A stretch of DNA of 64,000 bases, from positions 22,476 to 86,475 of the forward strand of contig JAVDPC010000028.1 in NCBI GenBank assembly GCA_031296915.1. Direction: 5' to 3'. The position numbers were made by a program, and so were the translations under genes. This stretch comes from Cerasicoccus frondis. Lineage in GTDB: Bacteria > Verrucomicrobiota > Verrucomicrobiia > Opitutales > Cerasicoccaceae. The notes below the pieces were generated by a model, which did not search any database, was not told where the DNA came from, and worked only from the letters and a program-made list of their open reading frames with translations. Each line of letters begins with the position of its first letter. The stretch's first letter is position 1. Shown here piece by piece: positions 35,038 to 43,106 of this stretch.

Positions 35038-36126
35038 TTATGGATTCCCTCCACTGGCGAAAGTGGGCTGCTTACCGGTGTAAACATCGAGCTCGAGTAC
35101 GAGAGAGCCCTCGATCAGTTGCTTCTGAAGCTTGTTCAGTTGACCATACAAATCCTTCAGCGTTGTAGGATCTTTCTTCAATTGCTGATCAATCGGAGTT
35201 GAGCTTTGCTGCAGCTTGGCGAGAGCATTCTGGATTTTGTTCAACTGTTTGCGAATAGCTGTCGCCAACGCGGGATCACATTTTTCCACCAACCCATCCT
35301 GCGTCGCGACGAGGTTGAGCAAGCTGTCGCTCCTGTTGCCGAGCAGCGCCAACTGAACACCGTCGATGGCAGCCTGCATACCAACAATTGTCGACTCGCT
35401 ACGCCACGCAGGCAGATTTTCCGGCGTTGCTGCACCTTTAAAAAAAGCACTGGGCAACCCAATTTGATCCAGTAAAAGATGCTCCGTCACGTTGAGCAGC
35501 CTCACATAAATTATGCTGAGCGCATCCGAAGTTGTCAGGAACGGCTCACCATCACCAGCCGCGATAAACTCTGCCGCAAAGCCATCGCTCCACAGTTGCT
35601 GAGCTTCGGTTGCACAATGATCGATTTCCGCCGAAATGGCTAAGAGGTGGGCGCATCGACCAGGCGTAGTCGCCGCCGACACATTATCCGGAGCAAAAAG
35701 CAAGTACTCCAAAGCCGCAAAACCACGTTGCTCAGCTTGAGTAAGCAAGTGATCCAACCCCTGTGATTCCACAGCTGCATCCAGCACAACATCGTTCACC
35801 GCCCAACGATTGATCTTCCGATCCAATATCGCGACTGGTCCAAAGCGAAAGACCGCCGCCCGGTTCCAAGCAAGATAAGCTTGCTTCCATTCCTCGCGCG
35901 CTTCACGTAAAGTTGATTCCGTGGGGTTGGCACATAGTCGCACAACGCCCCCATGTAACTGAGACGCGCAATCAGCAGCCTGTGTCAACATTGGCTCAAT
36001 GGCGTCGGCGGCCAATGTCGCTAAAACACGCGATTCAGTGGTCTGTGCTTGGCTAAAACTACTAATGAAGGCCGCAAGCATGCCAAGAACCATGCAGAAG
36101 TAATGCTTATACAATCCCTCGCCCAT
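35038..36126 (-). CDS. Imelysin-family protein (COG3489 type), exported
   Basis: 362 residues with signal peptide (FCMVLGMLAAFISSFSQAQ). Imelysin signatures: REEWKQAYLAWNRAAVFRFGP, and GFAALEYLLFAPDN where the GxHxxE His is Ala but the Glu remains. The C-terminus carries a coiled coil (about 285-345). This is the first gene of the minus-strand block imelysin 2 - imelysin 1 - triheme DHOR - RidA-like. The upstream AT-rich stretch (about 36185-36230) probably holds the promoter; I could not identify a Fur-type palindrome there. Confidence 0.82.
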   Translation of the reverse strand: MGEGLYKHYFCMVLGMLAAFISSFSQAQTTESRVLATLAADAIEPMLTQAADCASQLHGGVVRLCANPTESTLREAREEWKQAYLAWNRAAVFRFGPVAILDRKINRWAVNDVVLDAAVESQGLDHLLTQAEQRGFAALEYLLFAPDNVSAATTPGRCAHLLAISAEIDHCATEAQQLWSDGFAAEFIAAGDGEPFLTTSDALSIIYVRLLNVTEHLLLDQIGLPSAFFKGAATPENLPAWRSESTIVGMQAAIDGVQLALLGNRSDSLLNLVATQDGLVEKCDPALATAIRKQLNKIQNALAKLQQSSTPIDQQLKKDPTTLKDLYGQLNKLQKQLIEGSLVLELDVYTGKQPTFASGGNP

Positions 36127-36274
36127 ACATTAGATGAGCTTACAAAGACGAGATCGTGACTCAATTACAGACTCTGCGGCCGGCTATTTTATTAATTCTG
36201 GACGAATCTTATTTTAGAATAGCTAATCACCACAGCCACCTCCTCAAACCTGGCTTCAGCGCCAAAGCTCAGGG

Positions 36275-36312
36275 GAGCCCTTGAGGCAACTGACAAGCTA
36301 TTATAAGGGCTC
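36275..36312 (-). terminator. Inverted repeat after sulfatase operon
   Basis: GAGCCCTT (36275-36282) pairs perfectly with AAGGGCTC (36305-36312), with a 22-base loop. It begins right at the sulfatase stop codon when read on the minus strand. No T-run follows, so it is a weak terminator candidate or an mRNA 3' end structure. Confidence 0.35.
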
Positions 36313-37706
36313 TATTGGGCGCGCTTGTAGTCTTCTTCGCGGAGCGCGTTGGGGGCGTCGTGCTTAGGGAGCCACTGGGATAAATCAGCAATAACCGAAG
36401 CGAATTGCGGATCTTGCGCCAAGTTCGTCCATTCATTTGCGTCACTGCGATGATCATAGAGCTCTTCACCGCCATCTTGATAACGAATGTAACGCCAATC
36501 TTCCGAACGGACCGCGTGGTTGCCCATGAAATTTGTGGTCACAGCCGGGTAAGGCCATTCCAGATTGGGTGATTCCAACAGCGGCGCCAAACTTCGTCCT
36601 TCGACCGGTGGCACGTTCTGCAAGTTGCACAACTCCGCCAGCGTAGGATATAGATCCTGTAAGCTTACGGTACGCGTGCTGACCGTGCCTGGTTTCGTCA
36701 CACCAGGTACGCGAAAGACAAGCAGCACACGGGTGCTTTCTTCCCACAACGTGTATTTGCTGAAGCGCAGTTTTTCGCCGAGATGAAACCCATGATCACT
36801 CCATAGCACAACGATAGTGTTATCGGCATAGGGGCTGGTTTGCAAAGCATCCAAAACACGACCAACCTGCTCGTCTGTAAATGAAATGCAAGCACGGTAA
36901 GCCTTCAAGATGCGGTCCATGCCGCCATCGAGCGCTTTCACTTTGTTGTAGCCAGGGCCGGAGAACTTTTGGGCAGTCGTAACGCCCGAGGCCGGGAGAT
37001 CGTCCCAATCCTTTTCGTTTATCTGCGGGTGGACGATCTCGTCATCGGGATACAATTCAAAAAAGCGGGGCGGGCAAAAAAAAGGCAAGTGTGGACGGAT
37101 AAACCCAACCGCTAAAAAGAACGGCGTCTGCTGCGGCTGGGATAAAAATTCAACGGCAGCCGTCGCGCAATTGTAGTCGCCAAAGGCATTGTCTGGAGCG
37201 TCAACCGGCCCCCAATCGTATTGTCCTTTTACCGGGAATTCTGGATCGACCGGCTCCTTGGGCCAAATGCCATGACCAAAGCTTTGGTAGCTGTCCCACG
37301 AGGCTTTGTCACCGTTATAACGGTTGTGATAGATTTTACCGAGGCCCGTGGAGCGATAGCCGTTTTGTCGAAAAAGCTGTGGCAGCGTAACGACATCCGG
37401 CATGTTTTTTCGCCACGGTTGGTCATTCAAATAAATACCGGTTGTGGACGCGCTAAAGCCCGTTAAGATCGCTGCGCGCGATGGATTGCACGCTGGCGAA
37501 GCGCAATAAGCCCGCGTGAAGAGCTCGCCGCTGGCCGCCAGTTTATCCATATTGGGGGTAAGCGCCGCCTCATCGTCTTCCAGCGGTCCCACCCAATCGT
37601 TCATATCATCTACCGCCATGAAAAGCACATTGGGCGGGTTCGGCGAAGTCGCACAAACAAAGCAAGCGCCTGTCAGCAGGAGAGATAACCAAGCAAGGCC
37701 TTTCAT
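36312..37706 (-). CDS. Exported sulfatase (iduronate-2-sulfatase-like, CNPSR type)
   Basis: 464 residues from the ATG at 37706 (MKGLAWLSLLLTGACFVCA signal peptide); the frame extends further upstream inside the neighbouring gene but that part is not coding. The catalytic formylglycine Cys73 lies in PACNPSRAAILTG, and VDDMNDW gives the N-terminal metal aspartates; WSDHGFHLGE gives the C-terminal ones. Closest by eye to IDS-like S1_7 sulfatases that desulfate uronic acid-containing glycans. It overlaps the upstream sulfatase by 4 bp (ATGA). Confidence 0.9.
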   Translation of the reverse strand: MKGLAWLSLLLTGACFVCATSPNPPNVLFMAVDDMNDWVGPLEDDEAALTPNMDKLAASGELFTRAYCASPACNPSRAAILTGFSASTTGIYLNDQPWRKNMPDVVTLPQLFRQNGYRSTGLGKIYHNRYNGDKASWDSYQSFGHGIWPKEPVDPEFPVKGQYDWGPVDAPDNAFGDYNCATAAVEFLSQPQQTPFFLAVGFIRPHLPFFCPPRFFELYPDDEIVHPQINEKDWDDLPASGVTTAQKFSGPGYNKVKALDGGMDRILKAYRACISFTDEQVGRVLDALQTSPYADNTIVVLWSDHGFHLGEKLRFSKYTLWEESTRVLLVFRVPGVTKPGTVSTRTVSLQDLYPTLAELCNLQNVPPVEGRSLAPLLESPNLEWPYPAVTTNFMGNHAVRSEDWRYIRYQDGGEELYDHRSDANEWTNLAQDPQFASVIADLSQWLPKHDAPNALREEDYKRAQ

Positions 37707-39217
37707 CGCGGATCTTTCTGCGGAGTTTTCGAAGCTGAATTCGCGCCCAACGGCATCGGATAGGTGCGCACGAAATCGCCACTGCCAAATTCCTCGCTCT
37801 GCCAAAGGGTATTGGAGGTATCGACTACCTTGTCGTGATGACCAGCGAAAATCATGGGCAGTGCTAGTTGCGTCATGGCTTGCTCGCACTCCAATGCGAT
37901 GTGAGCACACTCGGGATCATGTATGCGATTCTGCTGCTCGAGTGGATCGTCATCAAGGTTGAAGAGCGTGAACTCTCCAGTGCTATATTTGGCGTATTTC
38001 CACGATCCTTTGAGATACATGCTAGCGTTTGACAGCCAACCAAGCACAGAGTCGCGCTCTGGGAGATCGGGACGCCCCTCCCCTAAATATGGCAACATAG
38101 GCAGCGGGATGCTTTCGGTGAATTCGGGCAACTCAGCCCCTGCATAAGTAAGCATGGTGGCGGTTACATCCGTTAGCGTCACCAGTTGATCGCACATTTG
38201 GCGCACGGGGGCCGATGGATCGCGTACGAGCATCGGAATATGGCAACTGCCCTCGTAGTATGTGCCCTTGCCGGCCATGTCGTGGTCGCCCACATAATCG
38301 CCGTGGTCACTGGTGAAAATGATAACGGTGTTGTCCAGTCGCCCAGTTCGTTCGAGCGCCGCGATAATGTCTCCCACCTCGCGGTCAATCTGCTGGATAA
38401 GGCCTGCGTAGTGTTGTCGCACTTTACGTTTATGCTCATCGGTCCAATCGCGATGATCGACGCCATTCCACGGGAAGAGATTGCCTTCATGGTTCGCCTT
38501 TTTAACTAATGGGCAATCTTCAGGAACGCTTGGCGCCGGATCAGGAATCTTCGCCGGATCGATGTCCGCAATAAATTCTTCGTTCGGATCATAGGGACAA
38601 TGAGGGCCAGTGAAACCAACCATCATGGCGAAAGGCTTTTCCTTCTCACGCTGATAAATATAGTCGACGGCTTCGGCCCCGACAAAGTGATCCCAAGAAT
38701 CTTCCCAAGGGTTGCGGCTGATAATCGCGCCTTTGTTTTCCAGGTAGCCTTCGTGATCGAAGCCCGTGTATTTGCGCGAACCTTTACCACAAAGATACTG
38801 GTAATAGTCGTCCTGTATGTAAGGCCAGCGCTTGTCCTCGGTGACGGAGCGATGCTGGTAGCCCATGCTTTCATTCCACGGATAAAAGTGCATCTTGCCG
38901 ACGCCAGCAGTGTGGTAGCCCAATTCATTTAACCGCTCTGGCCAAGTGCGGATGCCTTGCTCTGCGTAGTCCGGCCGAATCCATTGCCCATTCGTAAGCA
39001 CGCCTGTAGTCAGCCCGTGCATGCTGGTAATCAAGGCCGCGCGTGCGGGCACGCATAATGGATGTTGTGAATAAGCGCGCGTATAGCAGGTGCTTTCGCT
39101 GGCCAGTCGGTCGATATTGGGGGTTTGGAGAAAATCAGCTCCGGCATAGCCTAAAAAGTCCCAGCGGAGCTGATCCGCCATCATGAAGACTATGTTTGGT
39201 CGATCGTTCGTGTTCAT
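37703..39217 (-). CDS. Sulfatase (CVPAR type)
   Basis: 504 residues without an obvious signal peptide. Formylglycine Cys55 lies in PLCVPARAALITS (the C-x-P-A-R variant), N-terminal metal site MMADQLRWD, and C-terminal FTSDHGDYVGDHDMAGKG with the Lys. It resembles choline-sulfatase or arylsulfatase-type enzymes. A cytoplasmic or unconventionally exported location would imply it acts on imported oligosaccharides or small sulfate esters, but a missed signal peptide cannot be excluded. The downstream sulfatase is translationally coupled. Confidence 0.88.
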   Translation of the reverse strand: MNTNDRPNIVFMMADQLRWDFLGYAGADFLQTPNIDRLASESTCYTRAYSQHPLCVPARAALITSMHGLTTGVLTNGQWIRPDYAEQGIRTWPERLNELGYHTAGVGKMHFYPWNESMGYQHRSVTEDKRWPYIQDDYYQYLCGKGSRKYTGFDHEGYLENKGAIISRNPWEDSWDHFVGAEAVDYIYQREKEKPFAMMVGFTGPHCPYDPNEEFIADIDPAKIPDPAPSVPEDCPLVKKANHEGNLFPWNGVDHRDWTDEHKRKVRQHYAGLIQQIDREVGDIIAALERTGRLDNTVIIFTSDHGDYVGDHDMAGKGTYYEGSCHIPMLVRDPSAPVRQMCDQLVTLTDVTATMLTYAGAELPEFTESIPLPMLPYLGEGRPDLPERDSVLGWLSNASMYLKGSWKYAKYSTGEFTLFNLDDDPLEQQNRIHDPECAHIALECEQAMTQLALPMIFAGHHDKVVDTSNTLWQSEEFGSGDFVRTYPMPLGANSASKTPQKDPR

Positions 39218-39309
39218 TGAAAATTGGCGTTAAATGGATACAACAGGCCCGCCGTCAACGACCCTGCGTTAACGAAAAGCATCGGCTCGAAATAAAGGGA
39301 AACGGGAAT

Positions 39310-39372
39310 GGCGCCACCGAAACAGCTGTTACGGTGACGCCAATTTATTCAAACCCGGACCCCCTGCCCGGG
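39310..39372 (-). terminator. Hairpin pair between PEP-CTERM gene and sulfatase gene
   Basis: Read on the minus strand after the PEP-CTERM stop codon: a 5-bp GC stem (39368-39372 with 39354-39358) followed by TTTG, then a longer hairpin (39332-39341 with 39310-39319, 9 of 10 paired). They may give partial termination so that the PEP-CTERM protein is made in excess over the sulfatases. Confidence 0.4.
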
Positions 39373-39373
39373 A

Positions 39374-40234
39374 TTAAGAAGAGCGGCGACGTAAAAAGAT
39401 GCAGAACAACAAAGCGACGGCAGCAGCATAAGCGGCTGATTCAGCAGGTTCTGGAACGGCGGTAAACGTTTCCAGATTATCGATCATGAATTCGGCGCCA
39501 GTGGGAGTGGAGAATGAAGTGAAACCAAAGCGGCCTAAGGGCAGATCCGTATCAAAGGCAACCGATGTCCCAAACAAATCGCCATCGATATAGACGTCGA
39601 AACTTTTGGAAGCCAGTGAAATAGAGCCACTGCCGTCCAAGGCGTCATAGCTGTAGGAAGAATCTCCGCCGTTGGCCACGATCGACATAGAATGACTGCC
39701 AGTCGGGTCAGTCAGATCGATGCCGCCACCAGACCAGCTCACCCGGCCATTATAATGCAGATTAATAGTGACTGCACGGTTGGTGTCACTGCCGGTCGCC
39801 GAGTTGTTTGGGTTATTGATGGAGACATTGCCAAACCCAGCTGAGTTCAAAGAATCAACAGCGACGAAACTGAAATCGAAATCGACGCGCGCGACTTCGT
39901 AAGTCTCATCGGTGGCGCTAAAGTTAATGCCATTGCGAGAGACACCGCTATCGCCATCGAAATAATAGAGCGCATTGCCCGTGCCTGCACTATTGGCGGG
40001 AAGAGTGACACCAGTGCCAGTGACGCCGCCAGTTTCGTCAGTGACGAGTTGGTTGCTCGTTGTTTTGGAAGCGCCGTTGCTGTTTTGCCAAGTGATGCCC
40101 TGAGTGTTCGTTCCTGGCTGATCGCCAAAATCGTATTCATCGAAGTTATCGGACACCAAGGGCGCCCATTGGGCTTGGCAGAGGGTTGCCAGTGATAGCG
40201 TGGAGAGGCTGAGGTACAATGCTTTGTTATTCAT
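39374..40234 (-). CDS. PEP-CTERM sorted surface protein
   Basis: 286 residues from the ATG at 40234 (MNNKALYLSLSTLSLATLCQA signal peptide); the frame upstream is the divergent promoter region. The body is a beta-sandwich-like domain (DNFDEYDFGDQPG start, FDVYIDGDLFG, FGFTSFSTPTGAEFMIDNLE), suggestive of a concanavalin/LamG-like carbohydrate-binding fold. The C-terminus is AVPEPAESAAYAAAVALLFC followed by RRRSS, the exosortase sorting signal. It is divergent from the LacI-type regulator and upstream of two sulfatases, so may capture the polysaccharide at the surface. Confidence 0.8.
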   Translation of the reverse strand: MNNKALYLSLSTLSLATLCQAQWAPLVSDNFDEYDFGDQPGTNTQGITWQNSNGASKTTSNQLVTDETGGVTGTGVTLPANSAGTGNALYYFDGDSGVSRNGINFSATDETYEVARVDFDFSFVAVDSLNSAGFGNVSINNPNNSATGSDTNRAVTINLHYNGRVSWSGGGIDLTDPTGSHSMSIVANGGDSSYSYDALDGSGSISLASKSFDVYIDGDLFGTSVAFDTDLPLGRFGFTSFSTPTGAEFMIDNLETFTAVPEPAESAAYAAAVALLFCIFLRRRSS

Positions 40235-40278
40235 AACGAGTCTTATAGGTGTTGATTTGAGGGGTTGGGTTTGAATGC

Positions 40279-40292
40279 GTATCGTTCGATAC
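40279..40292. promoter_or_regulatory. Palindrome, candidate operator
   Basis: GTATCG (40279-40284) and CGATAC (40287-40292) are perfect inverted repeats around TT, lying between the divergent PEP-CTERM and LacI-type regulator genes. Size and position fit a LacI-family operator controlling both directions. No binding data, and the sequence was not found elsewhere by eye. Confidence 0.35.
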
Positions 40293-40439
40293 AGATATGA
40301 GCATGGCGCGAATGGCAGGTATGTCCATGCGCTTGGGAATGCATACATATGGATTGCGATTGATTCACTTGTGTTTTTCTTCAAATATCTGCGATGAAAC
40401 AGGAGGCATCCTGACAACTACCTCACTTACTTTCTTAAA

Positions 40440-41501
40440 ATGCAGCCCCACGTTACCCAAAAAGACATCGCCGAAGCCACCGGACTGAACCAATCAACCA
40501 TTAGCCTAGCTTTACGTGGCGATCCCCGCGTAAACGAAGAAACGCGGGAGAAGATATTAAAAATATCGCGCGACCTCGGCTATCGTAAAGATCCCATGCT
40601 GACAGCCTTGGCGTCTTACCGCGACAACATGCGGCAAACAAATTACCGCGGCACACTGGCTTGGTTGTGCGACCCAGTAGTTTACAATTTAGACTATTAT
40701 GAAGATTCGGTTTGGAATCTCTACAGAGAAGGCGCCCTAGAACAGGCCACACAGCATGGCTACAACCTGGAAGTTTTCGAAGTCGATACCGACTCAATCA
40801 CACAGCAACGGCTATCCAACATTCTTTACCATCGCGGGATCGAGGGTGTTGTCCTGCCGCCGCTGTTACACGCTGGGCCAGCGCTAAAGCTCGACTGGGA
40901 GCGATTTGCGGTCGTCACTTTTGGTTGGTCGGTTACGGAACCGCGATTTCATTCCGTGAGTCCCAATCATTATCAGAACAGCATTGAGATCGTCAACAAT
41001 CTGCATACGCTCGGCTACCGTCGCATCGCAGTGGTTCTAATGGTGAGCGAGAAAGAATCAACCAAGCTGAACTTTCGCCTATCGGGCCATGGCGTTGAGA
41101 TGAAAACGGTGAGTTCTGGCCTCCAAAAGCAAATTCCCACACTGTACCTGGAAGCGCAGAATGAGAAATCTATGCGCGCATTGCATACCTGGTATCGCAA
41201 ACATCAGCCGGACGCACTGGCCATAATGAAAGAAGGCGCTAACTTCATACTGGATAGCCTGAAGGAGATCGACGTGCAGGCGCCCCGTGATGTCGGCGTA
41301 GCCACATTCTTTTACCAAAGGCAGATGAAGGATCTCGCGGGCATCAATGAAAATTCACGCGACATCGGAAAGGCGGCGGTTGACATCCTCGTAGGCACCA
41401 TCCGGCGCAGAGAATTTGGCGTCCCAAACATAAGACGCATGCTGCAGATCGAAGGCGTTTGGCAACCAGCCAAGTCTGTGCGTGAGCAAAGCATTGCTTA
41501 A
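40440..41501 (+). CDS. LacI/GalR-family transcription regulator
   Basis: 353 residues. N-terminal helix-turn-helix: VTQKDIAEATGLNQSTISLA at about 5-24, followed by the hinge-region LGYRKDPML. The ligand-binding domain is periplasmic-binding-protein-like (IEGVVLPPLL, GYRRIAVVLM, VGVATFFYQR) with a family variant common in Verrucomicrobia. It is divergent from the PEP-CTERM/sulfatase operon and precedes the sulfatase-lyase-transporter operon, so probably controls the polysaccharide locus in response to a degradation product. Confidence 0.9.
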   Translation: MQPHVTQKDIAEATGLNQSTISLALRGDPRVNEETREKILKISRDLGYRKDPMLTALASYRDNMRQTNYRGTLAWLCDPVVYNLDYYEDSVWNLYREGALEQATQHGYNLEVFEVDTDSITQQRLSNILYHRGIEGVVLPPLLHAGPALKLDWERFAVVTFGWSVTEPRFHSVSPNHYQNSIEIVNNLHTLGYRRIAVVLMVSEKESTKLNFRLSGHGVEMKTVSSGLQKQIPTLYLEAQNEKSMRALHTWYRKHQPDALAIMKEGANFILDSLKEIDVQAPRDVGVATFFYQRQMKDLAGINENSRDIGKAAVDILVGTIRRREFGVPNIRRMLQIEGVWQPAKSVREQSIA

Positions 41502-41627
41502 TTTCTGTCATAAATACCGAAATTCCATAAGTATGGAATCCCAGCTTGGTTGAGCTTTCTCCGGCGAATGTATTAACTCGTCTATAGATTCGAGTTACTT
41601 CCCCAGCATCTCTGAAACACTATACCC

Positions 41628-43085
41628 ATGTTGCCCAGAAAACTTTCACTCATTGCATTCATCGCATGCCTTACCGCACCAACGCTGTTCGGTAAAAATG
41701 TGATCTTTGTTTTAGTCGACGATCTCAGCCCACGTTTGGGCTGCTACGGAGGCCAGGTCGTTTCGCCAAACCTGGATAAACTCGCTGAGGAGAGCTGCCT
41801 GTTTCAACACGCCTATGCCCAGGCCACGATTTGCACCCCATCCAGAGCAAGCATCATGACGGGGATGCGCCCCGATGAAGTCGGTTCTCGTGACAACAAT
41901 TACCGCAAGTCACGGTTTCGGAATTTCCATCCCGATGTGAAAACCTTGCCGCAATACCTACAGGACTTCGGCTACACTTCGATTGGTCTGGGGAAAACCT
42001 ACGGACCCAGCGATAAGGCCTCATGGTCGCGCGATGACCTCGGCGAAGCTGGCGCAGTGGATCAATACGCCTTGCCAGAAAACAAGGCCATCCTCGAAGC
42101 AAATATGAAGGACCCCAGCAAGCGGGGTTGGGTTAATCGTGGCCCGATCACGGAAGCCGCAAACGTGCCAGACAACGCCTACCCTGATGGTCGCGTGACT
42201 GAGCGCGCCGTCGAAATTCTACACGAACTCAAGGACCAGCCATTCTTCTTGTATGTCGGCTACCAGCGTCCGCATCGTCCGTTTACGGCGCCGCAAAAGT
42301 ATTTTGATCTCTATGCTGGCGACACGCTTTCATTTCCTGAACCGTCAGGATATCCGAAGGGTGCGCCGAAACTTGCGCTGAAAAGCCATCGCACCGCTGC
42401 GCTCCAACCCGGAGATAAAAACTACGAACGCGATTATGGGCAGATGATCGGTCACTATGCCGCGGCGTCTTACACCGATGCGCTCTTCGGGCAATTGATG
42501 GCTACGCTGGATGAGCTTAACCTCAAAGAAGAGACGCTGGTCATCTTCGCTGCAGATCACGGCTTCCACATCGGCGAAAACGGTCAGTGGGATAAATCAA
42601 CGCTCTTTGAAACCGCCTGCGCTGTGCCGCTGATCATCCATGTGCCGGGAGATAAAAAGCAACCACTGGTAATCAAACAACCAGTCGAGCTACTAGACAT
42701 CTATCCAACCGTGCTCGACTTCCTCGGATTGAAATACCCACCTCAACTCGCGGGCAAAAGCCTGCTGCCACTCATGGAAGGCAAGCAGACCGAAACAGCG
42801 GGTGAAGCCTATACCGAAGTCTTGCGCAGCGCCGGTGGAAAGAACGCCGCCATGAACTGGGACGGCAGCATCGAAGGCCGAAGTCTGCGCATGGGCGACT
42901 ACCGTATGACGCGTTGGTGGGACGCCCACACGGGTGAAGTATTGGGCTTGGAACTTTATGATTTCTCCTTGCCCGAGCCCGAAAATCAGAACCTCGCAAA
43001 TGATCCAGACTACACCAATGTTCAACATAATTTATTATCAAAAATCAATGAGCATTGGCCTCTACCTGCTACGTCAGAACTCTAG
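41628..43085 (+). CDS. Exported sulfatase (CTPSR type)
   Basis: 485 residues with signal peptide (LSLIAFIACLTAPTLFG). Formylglycine Cys69 in TICTPSRASIMTG, metal site VLVDDLSPRLGCYG, and AADHGFHIGENGQWDKS near the C-terminal metal site. IDS-like overall. First gene of a five-gene plus-strand operon (gaps of 21, 9, 71 and 39 bp) with the heparinase-like lyase, a prepilin-like protein, a sodium symporter and an esterase. The 126-bp upstream region presumably contains the promoter. Confidence 0.9.
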   Translation: MLPRKLSLIAFIACLTAPTLFGKNVIFVLVDDLSPRLGCYGGQVVSPNLDKLAEESCLFQHAYAQATICTPSRASIMTGMRPDEVGSRDNNYRKSRFRNFHPDVKTLPQYLQDFGYTSIGLGKTYGPSDKASWSRDDLGEAGAVDQYALPENKAILEANMKDPSKRGWVNRGPITEAANVPDNAYPDGRVTERAVEILHELKDQPFFLYVGYQRPHRPFTAPQKYFDLYAGDTLSFPEPSGYPKGAPKLALKSHRTAALQPGDKNYERDYGQMIGHYAAASYTDALFGQLMATLDELNLKEETLVIFAADHGFHIGENGQWDKSTLFETACAVPLIIHVPGDKKQPLVIKQPVELLDIYPTVLDFLGLKYPPQLAGKSLLPLMEGKQTETAGEAYTEVLRSAGGKNAAMNWDGSIEGRSLRMGDYRMTRWWDAHTGEVLGLELYDFSLPEPENQNLANDPDYTNVQHNLLSKINEHWPLPATSEL

Positions 43086-43106
43086 CAAATTGACTCCGTT
43101 ACCCTT

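Noticed and set aside
36127-36274. Possible Fur box in the AT-rich region upstream of imelysin 2
   Set aside because: TCTTATTTTAGA at about 36208-36220 has only three paired positions on each side; too weak to call.
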